Shown here piece after piece: positions 1 to 7,673 of a DNA stretch of 64,000 bases (the stretch's first letter is position 1; every line of letters begins with the position of its first letter). The stretch is from the NCBI GenBank assembly GCA_003539495.1, contig DPPB01000033.1, forward strand, positions 13,313 through 77,312. Reading direction: 5' to 3'. A program made the translations under genes and the position numbers. The notes below the pieces were generated by a model that saw nothing but the letters and a program-made list of their open reading frames with translations, was not told where the DNA came from and ran no database searches. This DNA comes from Oscillibacter sp. (lineage in GTDB: Bacteria > Bacillota > Clostridia > Oscillospirales > Oscillospiraceae).

Positions 1-485
1 TGGAAGGTCTTGAACATCAGGTTAAACTGCCGGATGTCGGTGAAATTATGCTTGCCGCAGGAGGGGCAGGGGATGCTCTTGTCGTCGATATACTCCTTCA
101 TCTCCTGCTGGGAAAAGGCGTCGATGGGCTTGGGCAGCTCCACGCCGTTTTCATGGCACCAATCCTCAATAAGCTTGTCGGCCCGGAAGCGCTCCTTGCA
201 CTCCTTGCAATCCATAAGAGGATCGGAAAAGCCCGCCAGATGGCCGCTGGCCACCCAGGTCTGGGGATTCATCAGAATGGCCGCATCCTGGCCCACGTTG
301 TAGGGATTTTCCTGGACGAACTTCTTCCACCAGGCCTTCTTGATATTGTTCTTCAGCTCCACACCCAGGGGGCCGTAGTCCCAGGTGTTGGCGAGGCCAC
401 CGTAGATCTCGGACCCGGCGAAAATAAAGCCGCGGTTTTTACACAGGGCAACGATCTTGTCCATGGTTTTCTCGGTGTTTTTCAT
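1..485 (-). CDS. glyS: Glycyl-tRNA synthetase, alpha2 type (5' part only)
   Basis: Charges tRNA-Gly with glycine in the cytoplasm. About 161 N-terminal residues are in the window; the rest lies beyond base 1. The protein opens MKNTEKTMDKIV and carries NRGFIFAGSEIYGG, WDYGPLG and SGHLAGFSDP, which are hallmarks of the single-chain (alpha2) class II GlyRS rather than the GlyQ/GlyS alpha2beta2 enzyme. CKEC and CPSC pairs look like the zinc-binding insert. The start ATG at 485 follows AAAGGAG by eight bases. A glycine-type T-box leader and a promoter sit directly upstream, so expression should respond to uncharged tRNA-Gly. The identification is firm; only the C-terminal part is unseen. Confidence 0.95.
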   Translation of the reverse strand, partial: MKNTEKTMDKIVALCKNRGFIFAGSEIYGGLANTWDYGPLGVELKNNIKKAWWKKFVQENPYNVGQDAAILMNPQTWVASGHLAGFSDPLMDCKECKERFRADKLIEDWCHENGVELPKPIDAFSQQEMKEYIDDKSIPCPSCGKHNFTDIRQFNLMFKTF

Positions 486-522
486 AGTGATTCTCCTTTA
501 TGGTTAGATTTTTCAGTTCAGT

Positions 523-687
523 AAAAAAAACGCCCTGAACTGCCGACGCAGCTCAGGGCGAACTAAAAGCATAGTCCGTGGTTCCACCTGAATTCGGAAA
601 AATCCGCACTCAACGGCCATAACGGTGCCATCCGGCGGGCATTTCCTCCCGCAGCTCCGGGCCGCCACGCCCATCATCGCCTGTAAT
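523..687 (-). promoter_or_regulatory. T-box leader of glyS with terminator
   Basis: Read on the minus strand. The conserved antiterminator core AGGTGGAACCACGG is at 589-576. It is followed by a terminator: a stem of CGCCCTGAGC paired with GTTCAGGGCG at 560-531, then a run of eight T at 530-523. The whole leader is only about 165 nt, which fits the short glycine T-boxes that lack some stems. The specifier codon was not resolved, but glycine is expected from the downstream gene. Confidence 0.93.
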
Positions 688-693
688 GCGTTT

Positions 694-722
694 AGGGTAT
701 CACTTTTTCCCCCGGGAGTCAA
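694..722 (-). promoter_or_regulatory. Sigma-A-type promoter of the glyS leader
   Basis: Minus strand: -35 TTGACT (722-717), 17-bp spacer, -10 TACCCT (699-694). This places the transcription start near 687, at the head of the T-box. Confidence 0.7.
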
Positions 723-795
723 GAGAAACTTTTGCGGTTTCCCGCCCAGGGTGTTTTTCGCCGGGGCCGATGCCTGCGGCGGCCCGACCTGAATA

Positions 796-828
796 TAAAA
801 AAGAGAACATCCTTCCGGATGTCCTCTT
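796..828 (-). terminator. Rho-independent terminator after rpsT
   Basis: Minus strand: GAGGACATCC, a short loop, GGATGTTCTC, then six T. It lies 12 bases past the rpsT stop codon. Confidence 0.9.
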
Positions 829-839
829 GGTGCGGTTCA

Positions 840-1103
840 TTAGCCAATGTTGTTCAGCTTCAGAGTCAGCGCGCTCTTCTTGTGGGCCGCATTGTTCTTG
901 TGCAGCAGGCCCTTGGCAGCAGCCTTGTCGATGCTCTTCACTGCGACCCTGTAAGCGCCCTCGGCCTCGGTGCGATTGCCTTCAACGGCAGCAGCCTCGA
1001 ACTTCTTGATAGCGGTCTTCAGTGCGGAGCGATTGGCCTTGTTGCGGGCATTACGAGCCTCGGACACCAGAACACGCTTCTTAGCAGACTTGATATTCGG
1101 CAA
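840..1103 (-). CDS. rpsT: 30S ribosomal protein S20
   Basis: Small-subunit protein that binds the 5' domain of 16S rRNA; 87 residues, the usual size. It begins PNIKSAKKRVLVSE after the initiator and contains NKANRSALKT and the C-terminal HKNNAAHKKSAL typical of S20. The start chosen is TTG at 1103, because GGGAGGT lies seven bases upstream and the protein then begins exactly at the conserved MPNIKSA. The open frame extends to an ATG at 1127, but that would add eight residues foreign to the family and sit ahead of the ribosome binding site. It has its own promoter and terminator. It is divergent from gpr, a neighbour pair common in spore formers. Confidence 0.96.
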   Translation of the reverse strand: MPNIKSAKKRVLVSEARNARNKANRSALKTAIKKFEAAAVEGNRTEAEGAYRVAVKSIDKAAAKGLLHKNNAAHKKSALTLKLNNIG

Positions 1104-1163
1104 ACCAAACACCTCCCCGATGATCAATTCCGCGCTTCAGAAATAACATCCACGCAGGATGAT

Positions 1164-1192
1164 ATTTTAGCATTGTTTCTTTCAAATTGCAA
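1164..1192 (-). promoter_or_regulatory. Promoter of rpsT
   Basis: Minus strand: -35 TTGCAA (1192-1187), 17-bp spacer, -10 TAAAAT (1169-1164). It leaves a leader of about 55 nt ahead of rpsT. Confidence 0.75.
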
Positions 1193-1221
1193 GTCTTTTT
1201 TCGAGATTTTCCGGAAAATTT

Positions 1222-1251
1222 TGAATATTTTCTGATACCGGCGGCAAACTA
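1222..1251 (+). promoter_or_regulatory. Putative forespore sigma-G/sigma-F promoter of gpr
   Basis: TGAATA (1222-1227), 17-bp spacer, CAAACTA (1245-1251). The sigma-G consensus is close to TGAATA and CATACTA, so only one position differs. In Bacillus subtilis gpr is transcribed in the forespore by sigma-F and sigma-G, which agrees with the site and with the absence of a better sigma-A promoter here. Confidence 0.6.
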
Positions 1252-1300
1252 CAGTTCAGCCACAACATTTTGTGTTTTAGAAAGGGGTGTGACCACAAGC

Positions 1301-2161
1301 GTGAGCGTACTGGGAACGGATCTGGCGCTGGAAGCGGCCCAGGCACAATTAAAAACCATCCGCCTCACCAGCCAGCCGGGCCTGACGGTGCGCCGGCGGG
1401 TACGGGACGGCTACGCCCTGACGGCCATGGATCTCACGGGCCCGCAGCAGGCGGAAAAGCTCAAGCGTCCCATGGGAAAATACATCACCATGGAGCTGAC
1501 GCCCTACCTGCAGCGGCAGCAAGATTTCTTTGCCCGAGGCGCCCGATGCATTGCCCGGGAGCTGGCGGCGCTGCTGCCGGAAGGCGATGCGCCGGTGCTG
1601 GTGGTGGGCCTGGGCAACCGCTCCCTGACGGCGGACGCCGTGGGCCCACTGGCCCTGCCCCATATTCTGGTCACCCGGCACATGCTGCAGGCCATGCCGG
1701 AGGAATTCGCGGGTTTTTCCTCTGTGGCGGCTCTGACCACCGGGGTCTTGGCGGAGACGGGATTGGAAAGCTTTGAGCTTATCGCCGCTGCAGCGGAAAA
1801 GCTGCAGCCCCGGTGCGTCATCGTATTGGACGCCCTGGCCGCCGCCGGCCGGGAAAAGCTCTGCGCCGTGCTGCAAATTACGGACACGGGCCTGACACCC
1901 GGGTCCGGAGTAGGCAACCACCGCCGGGAGGTATCCCGAAAAACTCTGGGGGTGCCGGTGCTGGCCCTGGGCCTGCCCACGGTGATCCGGGCGGATCAGC
2001 TCATAGGCGAGGAGGCCCCGGCAGAGGGAGAGGCCCTGTTCGTCACGCCCCGGGACATCGACCAGCGGGTGCGGGAGCTGAGCCGCATGATGGCCTACGG
2101 CATAGACCTGGCCCTGCAGCCCCATTTGACCGTGGAGGACATCACGGGGCTGCTGGGATGA
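1301..2161 (+). CDS. gpr: GPR endopeptidase (germination protease)
   Basis: Protease that degrades the small acid-soluble spore proteins protecting spore DNA when the spore germinates. It is made in the developing forespore as a zymogen that self-cleaves. The protein is about 286 residues. It has the family opening RTDLALEA-like (GTDLALEAAQ) and the conserved blocks GLGNRSLTADAVGP (around residue 98) and GSGVGNHRREVS (around residue 205). A GTG start at 1301 is preferred because it gives the usual short N-terminus before the TDLALE block; GTG 1289 is the alternative but nearly touches the AAAGGGG ribosome binding site. The gene is strong evidence that the organism sporulates. Confidence 0.92.
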   Translation: MSVLGTDLALEAAQAQLKTIRLTSQPGLTVRRRVRDGYALTAMDLTGPQQAEKLKRPMGKYITMELTPYLQRQQDFFARGARCIARELAALLPEGDAPVLVVGLGNRSLTADAVGPLALPHILVTRHMLQAMPEEFAGFSSVAALTTGVLAETGLESFELIAAAAEKLQPRCVIVLDALAAAGREKLCAVLQITDTGLTPGSGVGNHRREVSRKTLGVPVLALGLPTVIRADQLIGEEAPAEGEALFVTPRDIDQRVRELSRMMAYGIDLALQPHLTVEDITGLLG

Positions 2162-2207
2162 GGGGGCCCTTCCGGAAGCTCCTTTATGCGCCCCTCTCTG
2201 TAGTAGC

Positions 2208-2262
2208 CGCAGTTCTTCACTTTACCGACAATCCAACCGGCGCGGCCTATATGGTCACGCCG
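2208..2262. repeat. 55-bp direct repeat, copy A
   Basis: Shares its last 25 bp exactly with copy B 188 bp downstream (CGGCGCGGCC, then TATATGGTCA, then CGCCG), and the motif CACTTTAYCGACA upstream of that. The shared 25 bp is itself an imperfect palindrome. Copies A and B flank the three-hairpin element. Confidence 0.85.
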
Positions 2263-2376
2263 CAGCGTGTCGAAAAAGTCTTTTCGCCCCGCTGCCTAAG
2301 TTTTTGAAACCTTGAAAAAGTTTCAAAAACTACTGATTTCAATGGTGAGGGACACCCTTCTTGGGTTTCCCTCACA
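2261..2376 (+). repeat. Three-hairpin element, copy 1
   Basis: Three successive hairpins. The first is around GCAGCGTGTCGAAAAAG and CTTTTCGCCCCGCTGC. The second is AGTTTTTGAAAC with GTTTCAAAAACT. The third is GTGAGGGACACCC with GGGTTTCCCTCAC. The same order and spacing recur in inverted orientation at 52430-52545 with different but still complementary arms. It lies between gpr and the ABC exporter and contains no credible reading frame. Confidence 0.75.
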
Positions 2377-2395
2377 CTCTCTTCCTTACCGTTAT

Positions 2396-2450
2396 CGCAA
2401 TTCCTACCACTTTATCGACAGCCTCCGGCGCGGCCTATATGGTCACGCCG
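2396..2450. repeat. 55-bp direct repeat, copy B
   Basis: Partner of 2208-2262; bases 2426-2450 are identical to 2238-2262. A degenerate relative (GGGCCCTATACGGTGACG) lies beside the second three-hairpin element near 52567. Confidence 0.85.
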
Positions 2451-2542
2451 GTTCCTTTTTTGCTGCCCCCTTGCAGCCCCGCTGCCTTCACCGGGGCGCC
2501 GCCAAGAGCCTCTTAAATTTTTGTGAATTCCCTCATTTCCGC

Positions 2543-2571
2543 TTGCACAGCGCATTTTCGTGGGATATACT
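2543..2571 (+). promoter_or_regulatory. Promoter of the ABC exporter operon
   Basis: -35 TTGCAC (2543-2548), 17-bp spacer, -10 TATACT (2566-2571). The first start codon is 36 bases after the -10 box. Confidence 0.7.
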
Positions 2572-2607
2572 TATATTAATTTGTTATTTCCGAGGTGAGA
2601 TTTCTGT

Positions 2608-3312
2608 ATGAGCTCCTTTATTTCCTTTGAGAACGTGGAAAAGCGGTACGGCACGGGCGAGGTGTCCGTGCAGGCGCTGCACGACGCCAGCTTTACCATC
2701 GAAAAGGGTGAGATCTGCGTCATCGTGGGCCCCTCCGGCGCAGGCAAAACCACGCTGCTGAATATTTTGGGCGGCATGGATACCCTTACCTCCGGACAAG
2801 TGTTTTTAGATGGGCGAGAGGTCTCCGCCTTCAACAGCCGCCAGCTGGCAGACTACCGGCGGCGGGACATCGGATTCGTCTTCCAGTTTTACAACCTTAT
2901 CCCCAACCTGACCGCACTGGAAAACGTGGAGATCGCCTCACAGATCGTCAAGGACCCGCTGCCGGCGGCGCAGGTCCTGCAGGACGTGGGGTTGGGCGAG
3001 CGCATGATCAATTTCCCGGCCCAGCTCTCCGGCGGCGAGCAGCAGCGCGTTGCCATCGCCCGGGCTCTGGCCAAGCGGCCCCAGCTGCTGCTGTGCGATG
3101 AGCCCACCGGTGCGCTGGACTATAACACCGGCAAGCAGATCCTGGCGCTTTTGCAGGAACAGAGCCGCCAAAACGGCATGACCGTTGTGATCATCACCCA
3201 CAACTCCGCCCTGACCGCTATGGCCGACCGGGTGATACACATCAAAAACGGCACCGTTCAGAGCATGGAGCGCAACGAACGGCCCACGCCGGTTGAGGAG
3301 ATCGAATGGTAA
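2608..3312 (+). CDS. ABC transporter ATP-binding protein (MacB/LolD class)
   Basis: Cytoplasmic ATPase subunit that powers the FtsX-type permease encoded next; 234 residues. Walker A GPSGAGKTT is at residues 41-49, the signature LSGGEQQR at 140-147, Walker B reads LLLCDEPTGALD, and the switch histidine is in IITHN. The FNSRQLADYRRRDIGFVFQFYNLIP stretch is typical of the LolD/MacB/HrtA branch, which moves lipids, peptides or antimicrobial compounds rather than importing small solutes. The start ATG at 2608 follows GAGGTGAG. The last codons overlap the permease start at 3306, so the two are translationally coupled. The substrate is unknown. Confidence 0.93.
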   Translation: MSSFISFENVEKRYGTGEVSVQALHDASFTIEKGEICVIVGPSGAGKTTLLNILGGMDTLTSGQVFLDGREVSAFNSRQLADYRRRDIGFVFQFYNLIPNLTALENVEIASQIVKDPLPAAQVLQDVGLGERMINFPAQLSGGEQQRVAIARALAKRPQLLLCDEPTGALDYNTGKQILALLQEQSRQNGMTVVIITHNSALTAMADRVIHIKNGTVQSMERNERPTPVEEIEW

Positions 3313-6300
3313 TGGGCAGTGCTTGGAGAAAAAATAATTTGCGGGAACTGCGCCGCTCCCTGGGGCGCTGGTTGGCCATTCTGGCGATCATTGCCCTGGG
3401 CATCGGGTTTTTTGCCGGGCTCAAGGCCAGCAAGCCCGCCATGCTATTGACCGCCGAGGATTACTTGGGCGAGACGGGCTTTTACGACCTTCGCCTCATC
3501 AGCACCCTGGGCCTGACCCAGGAGGATGTGGCGGCCGCCGCACAGACAAGGGGTGTTGCCGCAGCGGAGGGCTCCGTCACCGCGGACGCCGTGGGCACCA
3601 TAGGCGAGGATGAGCGCACCCTCAAGGTGCTGACCCTAACGGATACGGTCAACCGCCCGAAGCTGACCTACGGACGCCTGCCCCAAAAGGCCGATGAATG
3701 TCTGGCGGATATGCACCGCTTTTCCCAAAAGGACGTGGGCTCCACCGTCACCATCAGCAAGACCTCCATTGACGGCTGCCTGACTACGGATACATTTACC
3801 ATCGTAGGGCTATGCACCTCTCCGCTGTACTTAAATGTAGAGCGCGGAACCACCGCACTGGGCGGCGGCTCCATCGACGGCTTCCTCTGCATTCCCAAGG
3901 ACGCCTTTGCTCTGGACTATTTTACGGAGGTCTCCGTGCTTTTAGATGGCGCCGACCGGACCCTCTACTGCGATGCATACACCGATGCTGTGTCCGCCCT
4001 GCGCCCCACCCTGGAGGCCCTGCTGGCCCAGCGGGCACCGCTGCGCTATGAGCAGATCGTTGATGATGCCCGCGCAGCTCTGAGCGACGCCCAGGCGGAG
4101 TACGACAGAGGCGTGGCGGAGTATCAGGCCCAGCGAGCAGATGCCGAGGCCCAGCTGGACGAAGCAAAGCGCCAGCTGGACAGCGGCGCCGCCCAGCTGG
4201 AGGCAAACCGGAAAAAACTGGATGAGGCCCAGCTGACCCTGGACCAAAAGGAAAAGGAGCTGGCCGCCGGCGAGCAGGAGCTTCCTAAGGGCGAAGCCGC
4301 TTTGGCTGCTGCGAAGGAGGATGCCTACCGGCAGCTGGATGAAAAGCAGGCGCAGCTGGACGAGAACCGCCAGCAGGTAGACAGCGGCCTCCTGAAGGTC
4401 AAGCTCACGGGTCTGCCCTTACAGTACGAGACGCTGCTGGTCACGCGGCTGCAGCTGCAGGGCAGGCTCGCCGTCCTGGAGGAGGGCTCGGCGGATTATA
4501 ACGCCACCCAGCGGATGCTGGACGGGACGCAGCGCTTGATCGAGCAGTATGAGCAGGGCGAGGTCATCCCGCAGTATCTGAAGCTCAAGGACGCCCAGGC
4601 ACAGCTGGACGATGCCCAGGCGCAGCTGGACAGCGCTCGCAGCGAGGCGGACAGCACCTTTGCCGCCAAGGAGGCGGAGCTGGCCGCCGCCAAGGCGCAG
4701 ATAGAAAGCGGCAAGCAGCAGCTGGCGGACGGCCGCAGCGAGTTAGAGAGCGGCCGCGCACAGCTGGAGAGCGCCCAGGCGCAGCTATCCCAAAGCCGCG
4801 CGGACTATGAGGCCGCCCAGGCCGCCGCCCAGGAGGGCTTTGCCCAGGCGGAGGCAAAGCTGGAGAGCGGCAAGCGTCAGCTGGAAAAGGCCCAGGTAGA
4901 GGTGGAGAAGATCGATCATCCCTCCACCTATGTCCTGGACCGGACGGTCAACACAGGCTATCTCTCCTTCCGGGGTGACTCCTCCATTGTGGAGGGCGTA
5001 GCAAGGGTTTTCCCGCTGTTTTTCTTCCTGGTGGCCGCCCTGGTTTGTATCACGACCATGACGCGCATGGTGGATGAGCAGCGCACTCAGATCGGCACCC
5101 TCAAGGCCCTGGGCTACTCCGACGGGGCCATCGCCTGGAAATATATCTCCTACTCCGGGTCGGCGGCCCTGCTGGGCGCAATCTTAGGCTTTATGCTGGG
5201 GACATGGGTCTTCCCACAGGGCATCTGGCAGGGCTACTCCATGCTCTACCAGTTCAGCAGCCGCCTGCGCTACTACTTTGACCCCGTGATGGCGGCGGTC
5301 TCCCTGGCCGCATCTCTTGTTTGCTCCGTGGGGGCCACCTGGTTCGCCTGTCACGCGGAGCTGCAGCTGCTTCCTGCCAGCCTGATGCGCCCCAAGGCCC
5401 CCAAGCCGGGCAAGCGCATCCTGCTGGAGCGGGTCCGGTTTATCTGGAGCCGGGTGTCCTTCCTGCACAAGGTCTCCATCCGCAACATCCTGCGATACAA
5501 AAAGCGCCTGTTTATGATGCTGCTGGGCATCGGCGGCTGTACGGCGCTGATCGTTGCGGGCTTTGGCATACGGGACTCCATCGCCACCATTGCCGACGAC
5601 CAGTTTGGCAGCATTACCCACTATGACATCGCCGTGACCTTCTCCACCCCTATGAATACCACCCTGCAGGAGGATTTCCGCAGCCGCTACCCCACCGCAC
5701 AGACCTGCGTTTTTGCGGAGACGGCCTCCTATGAGATCAAAAACGGCTCCGCTGTCTTTACCCTGAACACAGTGGCCACCGACGACCCGGACATCACCTC
5801 CGTTATCGGCTTGACGGACGGCACGCAGACCGTCCCCTACCCCCAGGAGGGCGCCATCATTGACCGCGACCTGGCCGACCGCCTGGGGCTCAAGGTGGGT
5901 GACATGCTCACCGTCTCCCTTAGTGACACAAGGAGCGTGGAGATCCCTGTGGAAGGCGTGTTTGAAAACTATGTCTACCACTATGCTTACATGACGGCGG
6001 AGACCTATGAGCGCATCTTCGGTGAGAGCTGCACCTACAAAACAGCCTATCTGCTGACTCAGGACGACGCCTATACACTGGGCGCCTCCATTGCGGATAA
6101 CCCCCGGGTGGCCAATGTCTCGGTGGTGGACTCCCTGCGCGAGCTGGTGCGCGACATGATGAAGAGCCTGGACTATATTGTCGGTCTCGTTATCGGCAGC
6201 GCCTGCGCCTTGGCACTGGTGGTGCTGTTTAACCTCTGCAATATCAGCATCACAGAGCGCATCCGGGAGATTGCCACGGTCAAGGTACTGGGCTTTTATC

Positions 6301-6569
6301 GGCGGGAGACTCGCTTTTACGTCTTTCGGGAGATTCTGATGCTCAGCGTTCTGGGCGCCCTGGTGGGTCTGCCGGCCGGGTGGGCCCTGCACCGGTTCAT
6401 TATGTCTCAGATCCGGGTGGATATGGTGTCCTTCCTCGTCCGTGTCACCCCCTTGAGCTACTGCCTGTCCTTTGTTATTACCATGCTGCTGAGCGTCCTG
6501 GTCTGCGCCCTGCTGGGTCGCAAGATCGATCGGATCCAAATGGCCGAGTCGCTCAAATCCGTTGAATAA
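3306..6569 (+). CDS. ABC transporter permease, FtsX type, with long coiled-coil extracytoplasmic region
   Basis: A 1087-residue membrane subunit partnered with the ATPase just upstream. Seen in order: a first membrane segment (about residues 20-40), a MacB-like periplasmic-type region, a very long Gln/Ala/Glu/Lys/Leu-rich coiled coil (about 248-533, with recurring AQLD, AQLES and KRQLE heptads), an FtsX block with three membrane segments (about 563-685), another membrane segment near 735-752 that opens a second MacB-like region, and a final three-segment FtsX block (about 955-1080). This is the duplicated FtsX architecture of large Firmicute peptide-resistance or lipid exporters. The coiled coil probably projects from the cell surface and may span the wall or contact a partner. 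The substrate is not predictable. Confidence 0.85.
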   Translation: MVMGSAWRKNNLRELRRSLGRWLAILAIIALGIGFFAGLKASKPAMLLTAEDYLGETGFYDLRLISTLGLTQEDVAAAAQTRGVAAAEGSVTADAVGTIGEDERTLKVLTLTDTVNRPKLTYGRLPQKADECLADMHRFSQKDVGSTVTISKTSIDGCLTTDTFTIVGLCTSPLYLNVERGTTALGGGSIDGFLCIPKDAFALDYFTEVSVLLDGADRTLYCDAYTDAVSALRPTLEALLAQRAPLRYEQIVDDARAALSDAQAEYDRGVAEYQAQRADAEAQLDEAKRQLDSGAAQLEANRKKLDEAQLTLDQKEKELAAGEQELPKGEAALAAAKEDAYRQLDEKQAQLDENRQQVDSGLLKVKLTGLPLQYETLLVTRLQLQGRLAVLEEGSADYNATQRMLDGTQRLIEQYEQGEVIPQYLKLKDAQAQLDDAQAQLDSARSEADSTFAAKEAELAAAKAQIESGKQQLADGRSELESGRAQLESAQAQLSQSRADYEAAQAAAQEGFAQAEAKLESGKRQLEKAQVEVEKIDHPSTYVLDRTVNTGYLSFRGDSSIVEGVARVFPLFFFLVAALVCITTMTRMVDEQRTQIGTLKALGYSDGAIAWKYISYSGSAALLGAILGFMLGTWVFPQGIWQGYSMLYQFSSRLRYYFDPVMAAVSLAASLVCSVGATWFACHAELQLLPASLMRPKAPKPGKRILLERVRFIWSRVSFLHKVSIRNILRYKKRLFMMLLGIGGCTALIVAGFGIRDSIATIADDQFGSITHYDIAVTFSTPMNTTLQEDFRSRYPTAQTCVFAETASYEIKNGSAVFTLNTVATDDPDITSVIGLTDGTQTVPYPQEGAIIDRDLADRLGLKVGDMLTVSLSDTRSVEIPVEGVFENYVYHYAYMTAETYERIFGESCTYKTAYLLTQDDAYTLGASIADNPRVANVSVVDSLRELVRDMMKSLDYIVGLVIGSACALALVVLFNLCNISITERIREIATVKVLGFYRRETRFYVFREILMLSVLGALVGLPAGWALHRFIMSQIRVDMVSFLVRVTPLSYCLSFVITMLLSVLVCALLGRKIDRIQMAESLKSVE

Positions 6570-6592
6570 GTAAATCTGTCCTGTATACAGGA

Positions 6593-6650
6593 CACAGCCG
6601 TGCGGCTGCCCCCACCCGGTGGGGAATGGCCGCACGGCTGTATTCTTTTG
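6593..6650 (+). terminator. Terminator of the ABC exporter operon
   Basis: Long stem ACAGCCGTGCGGC paired with GCCGCACGGCTGT, followed by ATTCTTTT. It starts 24 bases past the permease stop codon. Confidence 0.85.
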
Positions 6651-6679
6651 GTCAGCGTCCCGGCGGCTGGGTACAAAAG

Positions 6680-6726
6680 GCCCAGGGAGAGTGCTTTCTT
6701 ACGATGCCTCTCCCTGGGGATTTTTT
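6680..6726. terminator. Bidirectional terminator between convergent genes
   Basis: Stem CCCAGGGAGAG with CTCTCCCTGGG. On the plus strand it is followed by GATTTTTTG; on the minus strand, after prmA, by CCTTTTG. It can serve both converging transcripts. Confidence 0.8.
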
Positions 6727-6740
6727 GCTTATCCAGCCAT

Positions 6741-7673
6741 TTACCGGCACAGGAAGCTGAACCAGCCCTCGCTGGTGTGGGTCTCCAGAATCTCCCAACC
6801 ATCCCGGCGGAGGTGGTCCGCCACCTCTTCCGCCCGATCATCGATGATGCCGGAGCAGAGGAACAGCCCCCCCTCCTTCAGAAACGGCCGCACCTGGGGG
6901 GAGATGCCGATGATGACGTCCGCCACGATATTGGCCACGACCACATCGTATTCCCCGCCGAACTCCTTTTGCAGAGCATGATCCGTGACCACGTTGCCCC
7001 AGCGGACGGTGTAGCGGTCCCTGCCGATGCCGTTGATGGCGGCGTTTTCATAGGCCACGTCCACGCATTTGTCATCAATGTCGCAGGCGAAGGCCTCCGC
7101 CGCGCCCAAGCGCAGAGCGGCGATGGAGAGGATCCCGCTGCCGCAGCCCAGATCCAGCACCCGCTCGCCGCCGCTAATGTGGGCATCCAGGGCCTGCAGG
7201 CACAGGCGGGTAGTAGCGTGGCTGCCGGTGCCGAAGGTGAGCCCCGGGTTCAGCCGCAGCTCCACCCGGTCCGGGGCGCCGGCCTGCTCCCACTCCGGGA
7301 TGACCAGCAGACGCTTGCCGATCTCCATGGGCTTATAAAACTGCTTCCAGTTGTTCTCCCAATCGGCGTCCTGCACGGCGGCGCGGCTGAGGCGTGCGCC
7401 GGGCAGCCCAGCGGCCAGATCCTCCGCCGCGGCCAGCCGGCGGCGGCCGTCCGGGTCGTCGGAAAGATAAAAGGTCACCCGGCACAGGCCCTTTTTCTCC
7501 TGCAGGAGGCTCTCGTCCACATAGTCCCAATACTGGTGGTTATTTTCCAAGAAATTCTTGAAATCCGCCTCGTCGTCAATGACCAGGCCGGTGATGCCCA
7601 GCTCCTCCAGCCGGGCGCACAGGCCGTCCAGCTCCGCCGGCTGGGTGTCGATATGTACCTCGATCCAGTTCAT
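6741..7673 (-). CDS. prmA: Ribosomal protein L11 methyltransferase
   Basis: SAM-dependent enzyme that trimethylates ribosomal protein L11; 310 residues, the standard length. The N-terminal substrate-recognition region begins MNWIEVHIDTQPAELDGL. The Rossmann SAM site is VLDLGCGSGILSIAALRLGA and is followed by DIDDKCVDVAYENAAIN. Before it is the family motif NPGLTFGTGSHATT. The start ATG at 7673 overlaps the stop of the upstream degV by four bases (ATGA), so the two are translationally coupled. In many Firmicutes prmA lies in a dnaK-region operon; here it is paired with degV instead. Confidence 0.95.
   Translation of the reverse strand: MNWIEVHIDTQPAELDGLCARLEELGITGLVIDDEADFKNFLENNHQYWDYVDESLLQEKKGLCRVTFYLSDDPDGRRRLAAAEDLAAGLPGARLSRAAVQDADWENNWKQFYKPMEIGKRLLVIPEWEQAGAPDRVELRLNPGLTFGTGSHATTRLCLQALDAHISGGERVLDLGCGSGILSIAALRLGAAEAFACDIDDKCVDVAYENAAINGIGRDRYTVRWGNVVTDHALQKEFGGEYDVVVANIVADVIIGISPQVRPFLKEGGLFLCSGIIDDRAEEVADHLRRDGWEILETHTSEGWFSFLCR

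Noticed and set aside
5184..6635. 483-codon minus-strand frame opposite the FtsX permease
   Set aside because: Antisense shadow of the permease; no domain and no start signals.
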